DNA of 64,000 nucleotides, from positions 1 through 64,000 of the forward strand of contig JAJDWE010000068.1 of the NCBI GenBank assembly GCA_022825725.1, written 5' to 3'. Positions within the stretch are counted from its first letter, which is position 1, and every line of letters begins with the position of its first letter. Positions 43,369 to 52,665 of this stretch are shown piece after piece. Made by a program: the position numbers and the translations under genes. The DNA comes from Gemmatimonadota bacterium (GTDB lineage Bacteria > Gemmatimonadota > Gemmatimonadetes > Palauibacterales > Palauibacteraceae). The notes beneath the pieces are model-generated. The model was not told the origin of the DNA. It was given only the letters and a program-made list of their open reading frames with translations, and did not search any database.

Positions 43369-44307
43369 TCAGAAATCCTGAACCAGATCTCGCATGCGCC
43401 GCTTCGTTGCCTCGTCCGGGAGGCGGCCGAAGGCGGCCCCGATGTTCTCTGCCATGTGCTCGGGGTTTGTAGTCTCGGTGAGGGCGCACGTCACAGCGGG
43501 GTGCGCCAGGATGTACTTGAGCGAGAACTGCGCCCAGCTCGTGCAGTCGAACTCGGCGGCCCATTCGGGCAGCTCGCGTCCGCTCACCCGTCCGAAGTAG
43601 TTGCCGTTCATGAACGGACGGTTGATGAGAACGGCGAGCCCCAGATCCTGCGCGAGCGGAAGAAGACGGTCCTCCGCGTTCGGCTCCATCACCGAGTAGT
43701 TGACCTGAACGAAGTCCAGCGGCTGCGTCCTCATGAACGACTCGAACACCTCGTGCTGGGGGATGCTGGAGGTCGTGACGCCAATATAGCGCGCCTCACC
43801 TGAGTCCTTCCACCGAAGGACGTTGGGCCAGTGTACGTCGAGGTTGCGCATGCTCTCGACTTCGAGCAGATCCACGGTGCGGCTTCCGACGAGCTGCTGG
43901 TTCTGCCGCATCTGTTCGATTCCCGACGCTTCCCCGTCCGTGTTGATCTTCGTCGCGACGAAGAGGCGGCCGATGAACTCCGGCGCCGTCAGAACCTCGC
44001 CGAACTCCGCATCGATCTCCGGCGTGCGCGGTGAAGTGTCGACGACCCGCCCGCCGTACTCGAGGAGCATTCGGATCACGCCGAACAGAGGCTCCGTCCC
44101 CTCGGTCGGGATCTCGAGGACGGGCTTCGAGGAACCGAAGCCCACGATAGGCAGTGTCTCCTCGGTTCCCGGGATCGGGCGCGTGGGGAGCACCTCCTGG
44201 AGCGGCAGTGTGTTCCCCAACACGGCGCGCGGGGCGGCCAGCACCACTCCAAGACCCGCCAGACGAGTCAGAAAGCTGCGGCGCGTCGTACCGTACGAGC
44301 GTGCCAT
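43369..44307 (-). CDS. Tat-exported aldo-keto reductase-like protein (intact copy)
   Basis: A 312-residue protein with a Tat signal (YGTTRRSFLTRLAGLGVVLA). The TIM-barrel of the aldo-keto reductase superfamily is shown by LPIVGFGSSKPV, RVVDTSPRTPEIDAEFGEVL, LFVATKIN (Lys), DSGEARYIGVTTSSIPQ, and DFVQVNYSVMEPNAEDRLLPLAQDLGLAVLI. The usual catalytic Tyr after VDTS and the His of the QVHN strand are not evident, so reductase activity is doubtful. The ATG at 44307 begins the Tat peptide. Two damaged copies at 42.4 and 53.5 kb share its sequence. GC is high, unlike the flanking blocks. Confidence 0.85.
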   Translation of the reverse strand: MARSYGTTRRSFLTRLAGLGVVLAAPRAVLGNTLPLQEVLPTRPIPGTEETLPIVGFGSSKPVLEIPTEGTEPLFGVIRMLLEYGGRVVDTSPRTPEIDAEFGEVLTAPEFIGRLFVATKINTDGEASGIEQMRQNQQLVGSRTVDLLEVESMRNLDVHWPNVLRWKDSGEARYIGVTTSSIPQHEVFESFMRTQPLDFVQVNYSVMEPNAEDRLLPLAQDLGLAVLINRPFMNGNYFGRVSGRELPEWAAEFDCTSWAQFSLKYILAHPAVTCALTETTNPEHMAENIGAAFGRLPDEATKRRMRDLVQDF

Positions 44308-44777
44308 GAGACCTCCTTCGATCAACATGCCGCCCACGCTGCGGGCGCTTGTGCCGTCTCCGCACGGGCGCTGCTGGAAGTTCAGCATGTAGGACGGAGA
44401 ATGCGAGGGCAAGCTATTCCTCCGCGGGCCTAGCATGCCGCGCCCCTTCCACTGCGTCCACGTCCTGCCGCGAGGAATGGCCGGTCGTTGCTCGCGTCTG
44501 GATTTGTCACACACCGCTGTCCGAGCCGGGTGACGATGCGTGCACGCCGGATCTCGGCGGCCGGTGGGAAGCAGGCCGCAAAGCGGTCGAACAGGCTGTC
44601 AGCGCCCGGACCGCTTTGAGCAGCTGAGTCCCGGCGTGGGAGGTGTTCGTCCCGCGCGGAAGAAAGAGGCTACGGCCGGGGCGTCATCTTCCGGGACCGG
44701 AAAAGTCACCCATCAGTCGGAAGCTCGAATTCAAGTGACAACGTTGCCGGGCTCGTGCCACTTCAACATACGATGCA
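44308..44777. other. Intergenic region between aldo-keto reductase and cytosine methylase genes
   Basis: No gene recognised. The first half is GC-rich, the second half falls to the lower GC of block B, so the left boundary of block B lies about 44640-44780. A short plus-strand open stretch ending KAVEQAVSARTALSS at 44627 could be a gene tail left by recombination, but no family is recognisable. Confidence 0.5.
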
Positions 44778-45803
44778 TCAAGATGAGCTTAGGAGCGCCG
44801 CTCTTATACTCTTCCCTTGCACCCTGGCGAACGCTGGGGGAATGGCGTTACCTACCAATCTGGCATTTGCGTACTTGCCTCGGTTCATCTTGAACTTATA
44901 CCCCGCAGGGAAAGACTGGAGCAGTGCAGCTTCTCTCAACGTAATTGATCGGTTCTCCGTTGGATGCAAGAAACGCCCCTTCGACGGATTCATCGACCCA
45001 CAGGTGATCGTTGGTGCTGGGCGATCCCAGGCCATTCTGCCAAACACATCCTTGAACCCATCGACTCGACGATGGCACTCCAACTGCGTCTCCTCACCTA
45101 GCGCCACCCGGCTACCACCATCCACCGGAATCCGGCCAATCAGGTCCCGTATCCTACTAGAGCGTGACTCACCGTGATCGTGTGCGGGGTCACCGCTGGT
45201 CCCGGCGCTGGGGAGATTACCGATGGCCTCTCGAACACTGACTACTTTCCCCATCTCCTGCGGCAAATCGATCGTGAATCCACGACCGGCCATTACGATG
45301 ACTCGACGACGACGCTGCGGTACCCCGAAGTCCTTCGCATCCATGAGCGCCCACGTAACGTGGTATCCGCCTCTCTTCAGCGACCCGAGGAGGTTCTCGA
45401 ATTCTGCATGGTGCTTGAGTCCAGGTACGTTCTCCATCAGGATGGCCTTAGGGCGAAGGCTCAGTGCGAGCCTAAGGTAGTGCCCCACCAACTGATTCCT
45501 CGGATCGACAACCGTCCTACTGTAGTTGAGAGTGGTCAGCGCCGAGAATCCCTGGCACGGAGGACAGCCTGCCAGTAGATCAAGTTCTCCGCGCTGAACC
45601 CCGAACTCCCGCTCGATGTCAGCGGCGTCCAGCTTCCCCACATCTCCCAGCATCACTTTGGTGCGTGGGTGGTTGAGCTTGAAGCACTCCAACGCCACCG
45701 GATCCAGATCCACACCCCCCCGCACCCAGAAGCCAGCCTGGCGCAGCCCACTCGTGAGCCCTCCACAACCGCAAAACAAATCGACAGCCCTCGGCTTACC
45801 CAT
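44778..45803 (-). CDS. C5-cytosine DNA methyltransferase
   Basis: A 341-residue methylase and last gene of the block B operon. All main motifs are in order: I (AVDLFCGCGGLTSGLRQAGF), IV (DLLAGCPPCQGFSAL, catalytic Cys), VI (ILMENVPGLKHH), VIII (FGVPQRRRRVIVMA), then a short target-recognition region, IX (REAALLQSFPAGYKF) and X (ARLVGNAIPPAFARV). It methylates cytosine in an unknown site. The ATG at 45803 is favoured over a GTG 21 bases upstream because GGGGAGGGGAG precedes it. The gap from the HerA gene is 51 bases. Confidence 0.93.
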   Translation of the reverse strand: MGKPRAVDLFCGCGGLTSGLRQAGFWVRGGVDLDPVALECFKLNHPRTKVMLGDVGKLDAADIEREFGVQRGELDLLAGCPPCQGFSALTTLNYSRTVVDPRNQLVGHYLRLALSLRPKAILMENVPGLKHHAEFENLLGSLKRGGYHVTWALMDAKDFGVPQRRRRVIVMAGRGFTIDLPQEMGKVVSVREAIGNLPSAGTSGDPAHDHGESRSSRIRDLIGRIPVDGGSRVALGEETQLECHRRVDGFKDVFGRMAWDRPAPTITCGSMNPSKGRFLHPTENRSITLREAALLQSFPAGYKFKMNRGKYANARLVGNAIPPAFARVQGKSIRAALLSSS

Positions 45804-45854
45804 CCGTCTCCCCTCCCCCCTCACGCTGCCTCCGCAAACTTCCCACCGATCCTA

Positions 45855-47480
45855 TCACTTCAAACCACGCCCCACCCCTCGCTCGGGGTCCTCCCATTCC
45901 GTCGCCTGCTTCAAGAATTCCTCACTGCCTAAAGCTGCAGTGACCAGATCCGAATCAAAATCCACCTGGATCACTAACGGAAATCGCACCCCCTGCCCGC
46001 TCACGATCCCTTGGCCTGGGCCGAACCCAGGAAGTAGCCGGCTGTCCGACCTTGTGAGGTTCTCCATAACTTTTTCCACGAAGCCCTGATCGCGCGGATT
46101 AACGAGGCGAAAGATCAAGAACGTGTTGCACTGGGACAGCGCCGTTTCATCGAGGCGACTGGGCCTCTGGCTGATCAACAATAGTCCCGTTCCGAATTTC
46201 CTTCCCTCGGTGATGAGCTTCTTGATCACATCAACCGAAGGCGTCTCCGCTTGCCCTTCGCCCCGGGACGGTATGAAGTTATGGGCCTCCTCGACAACCG
46301 CAAAAAACGGCGGGATCCTATTCTCCATCGACGCACGGTGATTGAACAGCTGTTCGAGCACTATGGCGACAATCGTCGATTGCGTCAGGTGATCGTACCC
46401 ACCCAAGTAAACTACACTCGCTCGCCCTGGTCGGACGAATCCTGTCGGATCCAATCGTGGGTCCGGCATCGGCTCAAACGGCAAACCCTGCAGCGTAGCC
46501 TGTTTTCGTAGCCGCTCGTTGGATTTCTCCATCGCTTCCAGCCGGCCCTTCACTAATCGCAGCGCTCGCTTGATGGCCGGTATCGTTCCCGCATGCCTGC
46601 TCTTCGTATCACCTAGCTTCTTCATCATGAGTTCCACAAATCTCTGAACCGTCACCTCTCCCTTCAGGTTGATCTTGCCCAGTGCCTCGGAATATTTGTC
46701 CCTCTGAGCATCTGTGAAACCCTGTGTCATCTGCGCCACGAGATACCCAACAAGCGATAGATTCTCCTCACTCACGGTGAGGTTCGGATAAAACAAGCAG
46801 ATCGAGTTCCTGGGAAACAACTTCCGCTTGATCCACAAGCCCAAATAATCCCCGTGTGGATCGAGGATCACTAGCGGGTAACGGGCATCGAGCAGCTCGC
46901 GAATGATCCGTCTGGCAGCAACTGTCTTACCTCCTCCCGTCATCGCCAAGATCGCCATGTGCCGAGCTACAATGGCGTTTGTTTTGATACCGACCGGCAC
47001 GTCACTACGGCCGATGAGTGATCCCAAACGAAGGCGATGCACCGTCTCATCTCCCGTCAGAATGGTCCTAACTGCTCGCGCCGGCGGCAGGTAGACAACT
47101 GCTCCAGGGCTGACGGGATAATTCAGTGGTCGAATTCTCTTGAGATTACCCACATCTGTTGCACCCAGAACTAATACTCTACCCGTTACTTGGTCACGGG
47201 ACAGAGACAGTACTGTCGAGATTAGATCCACTCCCTCCTCTGCCAACTCTTGGCCAGCTTCCATCGGGAGGAAAGGGTTCGACCGGCCAAGCTCAACAAT
47301 GCGGCCCCACACCAACACCTGTTTCCGCCCCTGTCCCTCGGCTACGGGAATCTCCATCTCCACTCTCACCAGGTCCCCTAGCTTGGCCGTAAAGCTCTTG
47401 ACGATAAATGAAAACTCTTGCGGCGACGTATTGCCTACAACGGTGCCAACCTTAAATCCCGTTTCGTGTTTCGTAACCAT
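45855..47480 (-). CDS. herA: HerA-family hexameric DNA-translocating ATPase
   Basis: A 541-residue HerA/FtsK-superfamily ATPase. The N-terminal 140 residues form a HAS-barrel-like region; Walker A is ILAMTGGGKTVAARRI near residue 180 and LVILDPHGDYLGL follows; the Walker B-like acidic strand is FFAVVEEAHNFIPSRGEG near 400; SQRPSRLDETALSQCNTFLIFRL contains the sensor/arginine finger. HerA rings pump DNA and pair with a nuclease, NurA in archaeal end resection or SIR2, DUF4297 and others in phage defence. It lies 9 bases after the NurA-like stop, so the two proteins are likely partners. Confidence 0.92.
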   Translation of the reverse strand: MVTKHETGFKVGTVVGNTSPQEFSFIVKSFTAKLGDLVRVEMEIPVAEGQGRKQVLVWGRIVELGRSNPFLPMEAGQELAEEGVDLISTVLSLSRDQVTGRVLVLGATDVGNLKRIRPLNYPVSPGAVVYLPPARAVRTILTGDETVHRLRLGSLIGRSDVPVGIKTNAIVARHMAILAMTGGGKTVAARRIIRELLDARYPLVILDPHGDYLGLWIKRKLFPRNSICLFYPNLTVSEENLSLVGYLVAQMTQGFTDAQRDKYSEALGKINLKGEVTVQRFVELMMKKLGDTKSRHAGTIPAIKRALRLVKGRLEAMEKSNERLRKQATLQGLPFEPMPDPRLDPTGFVRPGRASVVYLGGYDHLTQSTIVAIVLEQLFNHRASMENRIPPFFAVVEEAHNFIPSRGEGQAETPSVDVIKKLITEGRKFGTGLLLISQRPSRLDETALSQCNTFLIFRLVNPRDQGFVEKVMENLTRSDSRLLPGFGPGQGIVSGQGVRFPLVIQVDFDSDLVTAALGSEEFLKQATEWEDPERGVGRGLK

Positions 47481-47489
47481 CTCGCGCTC

Positions 47490-49298
47490 CTAGTTCGCGT
47501 CGGCCCTGTAAAAGAAATCCCGCGGATTACCCGATAACAGTTGACGCACCTGTGACACGAGTCCCGCGTCACCGGTGTTGACCGCGCGTCTCAGAATAAC
47601 CCCCGACAGCTCAGCTGAGATGCCACGCGATAGCCAATCGGGAACCTTGGCGTACTTATCGACGATGTCGAGGCCCACCGGGAACGCATACTGAGGTAGC
47701 AATCTGCCCGTGTGATATAATAGCGACATTATATACGCACTGTTGACCTCGGCAGCAGTCGCGTTCAACTCCACGCGAAACGGAAAGCGCGTTTCCTCTG
47801 TTTTTATCAGAGACGTGTAAACGGGAGGGTATTGCGCGACGACCGATCGCCAGTGCTCTCGCGCCCGATTGACCGCATTCTTCGACACCTCCACGGGAGT
47901 AAGGTACTCGCCGGATCTGAGAATGCAGCCGAAGAGGAAATCATCCGAAATATCGAACTTCAATAGGAGGTCATCAATATCCTTCGATTCATCGGTATTG
48001 ATGATTCCGTCCTCGACCAACGCGGCCAGCACTGCCGTGGTCACGTGCCGGCCGGTTGGTCGTTCGACCACACCCGCGATCGGCCTTGCATGATTCACGA
48101 TCCTGTTGGTCACGTATCCGTAGATCGACATGAACTGATTCCACAGCGAGACGTTACGGGAATCGGGTGGGATGTCGAGCAACTCTGACATCACAGCCGA
48201 TCGATGTACACTCATACTCGCCAAAAACTCTGCGGCCATGCATGGAATGTTGTTTGGTTCCCCCTCGTCGTACATCGTGAACTGGTTGACAAGGGGGCCA
48301 TGAATGAAGAGGGACGACGTATCGGGTTTCAGTTCTAGGTGGACAAGGGCTGTTAGCAACTCAAGAACATACCTCGCAGCTTCGTGGAGTCGTTTCCGAT
48401 CCGTCGTGTCCCTTATCCCATGGGGTGGTTGGTCAACGATGTCGCCCAAGACATAGGGAGTCAGCGACCATTGTTCCCTGGTTTCCATGATTTGGTCACC
48501 CGGGGCTACATTGTAAATTCCGACTCTCAGCGCCATGGGTTCGAGGGATGCTAGGGCCGGAATTCTCGCCACGCCACCATCGAGGAAAGAAAACCGCTGG
48601 CCCTGTGCCGTCGGCCAAAAATCTCTGTGACTCTTATCGATCCGTTGAATTGCGAGACTCTTCGTCCGTCCTGTAAGGCAGTGCCTGAGGCGGTCAGCCA
48701 GCTTCCTGAGGACGATCGGGAAATCGATGTGGTCATCTGACCGAAGCGAGAGCACATGGTTGAACAGCGGGACAAGAATGTGAGGACCGTCAAGAAAGCC
48801 ACCAACATGCACTGCATAAAGCTCGACATCTGTCGTTGCACAGCGGCTGTAGATCACTTCCGCAACTCGGTTGCCACATATAATCGCGCTCGTTCTTGGA
48901 GGCAGGTCAAAGGATTGAAGTCGCAATGTCGGATCTTCTCTCTCTAGTTCGGCAAAAAAGTTGGTCGGAGCTACGTGAATAACCACTCGTGCCTCCGTCT
49001 TGCTGCCTTCAAAGTAGAAGAGCACATTCTTCGTTGTCGCGGGCATGGCGATAATGCATGCGGCAAGGTGTTGTGACTTGATGAAGAACTCATCCTTCAT
49101 CCGTATCAACTTGGCGTTTGGGTCAAGGGCGATTGTACCGTCCGTCGTGCGGCACTTGACCATGAGACGACAGCCTGCTGCCAGATGTTCGACCGATGTT
49201 CCTAACGGGCAAAGGTGCTGCTTGGCCAACCTCTTTGGATGAGAGCCCTCCTCCGTCAGCCACGTGTATCTCGCGACTAGGATGAACGGATGGCTCAT
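47490..49298 (-). CDS. NurA-like nuclease, predicted HerA partner
   Basis: A 602-residue protein, much larger than archaeal NurA (about 340). The middle has QRFSFLDGGVARIPALASLEP near residue 280, like the first acidic strand of NurA (DG[GS]), then YVLELLTALVHLELKPD and SSLFIHGPLVN near 370, matching the second strand but with His where NurA has Asp (DGPL). The C-terminal part (SAYIMSLLYHTGRLLPQYAFPVGLDIVDKYA) resembles the end of the NurA domain. The first 250 residues match nothing I recognise. Assignment rests on these patterns and on HerA next door. ATG 49298 overlaps the Vsr stop by four bases. Confidence 0.65.
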   Translation of the reverse strand: MSHPFILVARYTWLTEEGSHPKRLAKQHLCPLGTSVEHLAAGCRLMVKCRTTDGTIALDPNAKLIRMKDEFFIKSQHLAACIIAMPATTKNVLFYFEGSKTEARVVIHVAPTNFFAELEREDPTLRLQSFDLPPRTSAIICGNRVAEVIYSRCATTDVELYAVHVGGFLDGPHILVPLFNHVLSLRSDDHIDFPIVLRKLADRLRHCLTGRTKSLAIQRIDKSHRDFWPTAQGQRFSFLDGGVARIPALASLEPMALRVGIYNVAPGDQIMETREQWSLTPYVLGDIVDQPPHGIRDTTDRKRLHEAARYVLELLTALVHLELKPDTSSLFIHGPLVNQFTMYDEGEPNNIPCMAAEFLASMSVHRSAVMSELLDIPPDSRNVSLWNQFMSIYGYVTNRIVNHARPIAGVVERPTGRHVTTAVLAALVEDGIINTDESKDIDDLLLKFDISDDFLFGCILRSGEYLTPVEVSKNAVNRAREHWRSVVAQYPPVYTSLIKTEETRFPFRVELNATAAEVNSAYIMSLLYHTGRLLPQYAFPVGLDIVDKYAKVPDWLSRGISAELSGVILRRAVNTGDAGLVSQVRQLLSGNPRDFFYRADAN

Positions 49299-49729
49299 TG
49301 CGCGCCGTCGCCTCGTCTGACGGCTTGAACAACCGCGTCCACAGCATCGTGGCGGCGCGTGTTTATCTGGCACTCCCAGAACCGTAGCACGATCCAACCC
49401 GCCTCTCTCAGCGCCAGATTATCTCTCGTGTCTCGCTCCCGATTCTTGGAGAGCTTTGTCGCCCAAAAGTCGGCATTCCCTACGGGGGCCACATAGTGAT
49501 CGGGACATCCGTGCCAGAAGCACCCATCGACAAAAATTGCAATTCGCTTGGAGGCAATAGAGAAATCTGGCCGCGTTCCGGATATCTCACGACTCTTACG
49601 GTAGCGGAGGCCCCTCGCCCACATCGCCCTCCCCAACGCCGTCTCGGGAGCGGTATCTCGCTGGCGAACCCTGCCCATCAGTTGACTACGATCCTCCACC
49701 GACAAGCGATCTCTAGTGACGCGCCGCAT
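49295..49729 (-). CDS. vsr: Vsr-type very short patch endonuclease
   Basis: A 144-residue PD-(D/E)XK-fold nicking enzyme of normal length. SQLMGRVRQRDTAPETALGRAMWARGLRYRK, GTRPDFSIASKRIAIFVDGCFWHGCPDHY (catalytic Asp and zinc Cys/His) and NREDT-like NRERDTRDNLALREAGWIVLRFWECQI are the Vsr signatures. In E. coli, Vsr nicks at T:G mismatches produced by deamination of Dcm-methylated cytosine; the operon here also encodes a C5 methylase, fitting that role. A direct attack role on foreign DNA is the alternative. Its ATG shares one base with the helicase stop (TGATG). Confidence 0.93.
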   Translation of the reverse strand: MRRVTRDRLSVEDRSQLMGRVRQRDTAPETALGRAMWARGLRYRKSREISGTRPDFSIASKRIAIFVDGCFWHGCPDHYVAPVGNADFWATKLSKNRERDTRDNLALREAGWIVLRFWECQINTRRHDAVDAVVQAVRRGDGAQ

Positions 49730-52665
49730 CAGGTCTTCTCCTGCTGAAATTCGGAGAACGCCCTGGCAAGACGTGGCGCGCGGTTCGGAACATGGATGGG
49801 TGGAGGGCGGGTGTCGACCTTAAATGGCTCCGCTAGAGCCGGGCAAAGCAAGCGAAAATCGCACGCTTCGCACTTCGTGGTATGCGGACGCATGGGGAAA
49901 TCGTCGTCGAGGACGCGATCTACAGCCCATTTGACATTTCCGAGAGCAGCTTCCAGAGCTTCGGGCTCGACTGGAACGTCGATCCGTGAATTGCCTTTGA
50001 GAAGATGAACGTGTCCTGTTCTGGCGTGTTCGTTGACAACCTCATGCGCTGCGTGTGCGTACAGTTGTACTTGTAGCGACAGTTCTGTCCAATGCAGAGT
50101 AGGGTCTTCACTGGGGTTCGCCCCCCCGTCGATTGCCTTGAAGTCGATTACCCGAGCATCCAATACCTGACCTCGTTCATCCTCTCTCAACAGCAAGTCG
50201 ATGGAGCCGGTTATGACCGCCTGTTCGACCGGCACCTCGAATCGCATCTCAACCTGCCGTCGCTGACCGAAGTCGAGCTCAAATGAGTCGACGTAATCAC
50301 TCAAAATCTGGCCGGACCGTTCCTTTGCACGCTCGTACGGTCCGGGGCGAACCTCGGGGTCGCGGCTCGGAGCCACGTGCTTCAGATGAAAGACGCTCTG
50401 TGCCAAATCCCGGGCTTCGTCGGGTGACGGTGCCCCAGAATCAAACTGAAGGTGTAGGGCACTCACGGCGGTGTGCACCGTCCGTCCGAAGCCGAACATT
50501 TCCTTGATGGGCGGACTGAAGCCGTAAAGCCGACTGAATCGGTACTGCTGCGGACAACAAAGGTACTGCCGGATTTCCGTAAAGCTCGTGGGTACAACTG
50601 GCTCTTCAATTCTGGCCACCGCCTGCGCCGGTTCTAGCCCGTCAGGTAAACCAACGGAATCATCCGAGATCTCCGGATGCAACAGGCGTCGAGAGAAGTC
50701 GGACTCCCTCCATCGTTTTCGTCCGCCGGGAAGCTGTTCGCAACCAGTAACGTACAGGTATCGTTCCGCCCTCGTGATCGCCGTGTAGAAAAGACGGATC
50801 TCGCCTTCTCGCGTACCGTGGTGCGCGCCTCTGTCCACGGCCGCCTGAATGCACTCGGATGGCAACCAACCCCGGTAGCTTGATCGATTCGTGGGGAATC
50901 GTCCCTGCTCCACGTCAGCAACAAACACGACTGGGAACTCAAGTCCCTTCATCTTGTGGACTGTCGACACGGTCACCTCGTCAGGCCTGGAAGCGATCTC
51001 CCGGATGCCCGAATCGTATCCCGCCCCCACTAGGTTGTTGACAAAGTTTAGCACCGATCTATAGCGCCCCGCGGAGTCAATGCTCAGGTAGACCGACTCC
51101 ACATCCTGGAGAACTTGGCTGAGGACTCCAAGATCTCGCATCGCTTGAGGCGGCAATAGGGATCGCTTTATCTCAAAGGCGTGGAGAATCTCGTGGAGAA
51201 ACTGTTGTGGATACAATCTTACCCGACTTCCACTACTAGGTCTGTGTATATTCCGACCCCAGCGTGAAAGCACTTCAACGACCCTCCCAAACTTGGCTTC
51301 AGGGAACACGGGCCATACGTCCGCTTCTAAATGGGCCCGAACCTGATCTCGGTCCGGAGTGTCGTGTCTCAGAAGCTCCAGTGTCTCCTGGATAACCCGC
51401 GCGTGTGGCCGACTGAAGATGCTTCCTGCCGATTGCAGGTTGAATTCGACCCCGACGTTCGTCAACGCATCAGTGAAAGCAGTGTGTCTTTGAGTTCCGC
51501 TTTGTCCCTCTGGCTTATCCGCGGATCGCATTAGAATGGCGAAGTCGCCCGGGCTAAGGCCTCGTTCTGTACCGTTCGCCTCGACGAACTTCGTGCCGAG
51601 CAGATGACGGATACGGTGGGCAATCCACTCAGCTTCGTCCTGTCTATTCTCGAACCACAGGACCCTAAAGTCGCGAGGTGACGGATTGTGGTTTGCTTCT
51701 GGTGCCTTAGGGTATAGCTGCGCTCCGAGTTCGGCGTGGACGAATCTGTCCGCAGCGGTCACGATCGGTTCAGTACTCCGATAGTTCACGGAAAGCGTAT
51801 GGCGACTTGCATTCGGATGCTTTTGATTGAAACAGAGGATGTTGTTCACATCGGCACCCTTCCACGCGTAGATCGCCTGATCGTCGTCACCGACGCAGAA
51901 AAGCGTCTCGGCCCGAGCCCCCAGGATTTCAATCAACGCCTCCAAAGATGGTTCGACATCCTGATATTCGTCGATCATCAAGTGGCGCACGTGTTCGACT
52001 GCTTTCTGCGCCTTAGACTCCTGCTTCCCGAGGGCTTCAACCACCAGCCTCGGCATGCTCGAAAAGTCAACGAATTGCTCCCGGTCCATCACCTGTCGAA
52101 GCTCTTGCAGAGTTCGGCCAAGAGGGGGTGACCCTTGGGACACGCAGCTGACATCGACCATCTCACCGTTCGTCACGTACAAGGCATTGGCCACCTCGTT
52201 GATGGTCTGAAAGTACTTCGTGCGATAGAGGTTCTGGAGTTGTCCCAAGCGCAGCGTTCCATAGTGATTCATCAAGAGCAGTCTCAGCCGGTTCGGATCG
52301 AGTACATCGAACTGATTGTACTTGGCATCTATCTTCTTTAGGATCTCCAAACAGAATGCATGAATCGTACCTATGTACATCGCTGTGATCACACGAGGGT
52401 CCTGTCCAGCCCGCGCGAGCGCTCCGGACACACGCTGCTTGATGCTCTCCGCCGCTTTCTCGGTAAATGTGATTGCGACTATGCTGCCCGGATCTACTCC
52501 TTCGGACACAAGGCGGGCAATCCGATAGGCTAACGTTCTGGATTTTCCGGAGCCTGCACATGCCAAGCACAGTAGTGTATGGGAGGGATCCAGGGCAGCT
52601 CGCCGCTGGGCGGAGTTTAGGTCGACTTCAAGAACGTCTGCGAGGCAGCGGTGGTCAGCATTCAT
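49729..52665 (-). CDS. UvrD/RecB-type helicase fused to PD-(D/E)XK Fe-S nuclease
   Basis: A 978-residue superfamily 1A helicase and first gene of the block B operon. Helicase motifs: Walker A LACAGSGKSRTLAYRIARL near residue 35, Ia IVAITFTEKAAESIKQRV, II HLMIDEYQDVEPSLEAL near 225, III FCVGDDDQAIYAWKGAD, IV HTLSVNYRSTEPIV, V VTVSTVHKMKGLEFPVVFV and VI RLFYTAITRAERYLYVTG. The last 280 residues are a RecB/AddB-type nuclease with ITGSIDLLLRE and ARVIDFKAID giving the D...DxK site, and Cys residues CCPQQY and CEACDFRLLC placed to hold a 4Fe-4S cluster. It would unwind and degrade DNA ends. Confidence 0.93.
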   Translation of the reverse strand: MNADHRCLADVLEVDLNSAQRRAALDPSHTLLCLACAGSGKSRTLAYRIARLVSEGVDPGSIVAITFTEKAAESIKQRVSGALARAGQDPRVITAMYIGTIHAFCLEILKKIDAKYNQFDVLDPNRLRLLLMNHYGTLRLGQLQNLYRTKYFQTINEVANALYVTNGEMVDVSCVSQGSPPLGRTLQELRQVMDREQFVDFSSMPRLVVEALGKQESKAQKAVEHVRHLMIDEYQDVEPSLEALIEILGARAETLFCVGDDDQAIYAWKGADVNNILCFNQKHPNASRHTLSVNYRSTEPIVTAADRFVHAELGAQLYPKAPEANHNPSPRDFRVLWFENRQDEAEWIAHRIRHLLGTKFVEANGTERGLSPGDFAILMRSADKPEGQSGTQRHTAFTDALTNVGVEFNLQSAGSIFSRPHARVIQETLELLRHDTPDRDQVRAHLEADVWPVFPEAKFGRVVEVLSRWGRNIHRPSSGSRVRLYPQQFLHEILHAFEIKRSLLPPQAMRDLGVLSQVLQDVESVYLSIDSAGRYRSVLNFVNNLVGAGYDSGIREIASRPDEVTVSTVHKMKGLEFPVVFVADVEQGRFPTNRSSYRGWLPSECIQAAVDRGAHHGTREGEIRLFYTAITRAERYLYVTGCEQLPGGRKRWRESDFSRRLLHPEISDDSVGLPDGLEPAQAVARIEEPVVPTSFTEIRQYLCCPQQYRFSRLYGFSPPIKEMFGFGRTVHTAVSALHLQFDSGAPSPDEARDLAQSVFHLKHVAPSRDPEVRPGPYERAKERSGQILSDYVDSFELDFGQRRQVEMRFEVPVEQAVITGSIDLLLREDERGQVLDARVIDFKAIDGGANPSEDPTLHWTELSLQVQLYAHAAHEVVNEHARTGHVHLLKGNSRIDVPVEPEALEAALGNVKWAVDRVLDDDFPMRPHTTKCEACDFRLLCPALAEPFKVDTRPPPIHVPNRAPRLARAFSEFQQEKT

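Noticed and set aside
42878-43381. Plus-strand 167-codon frame as an exported protein
   Set aside because: No signal, no motif, and neighbouring frames carry equally plausible pieces; at best a decayed gene.
44349-44893. Two overlapping short plus-strand frames upstream of the cytosine methylase end
   Set aside because: No recognisable family, no ribosome site, and one overlaps the methylase gene antisense.
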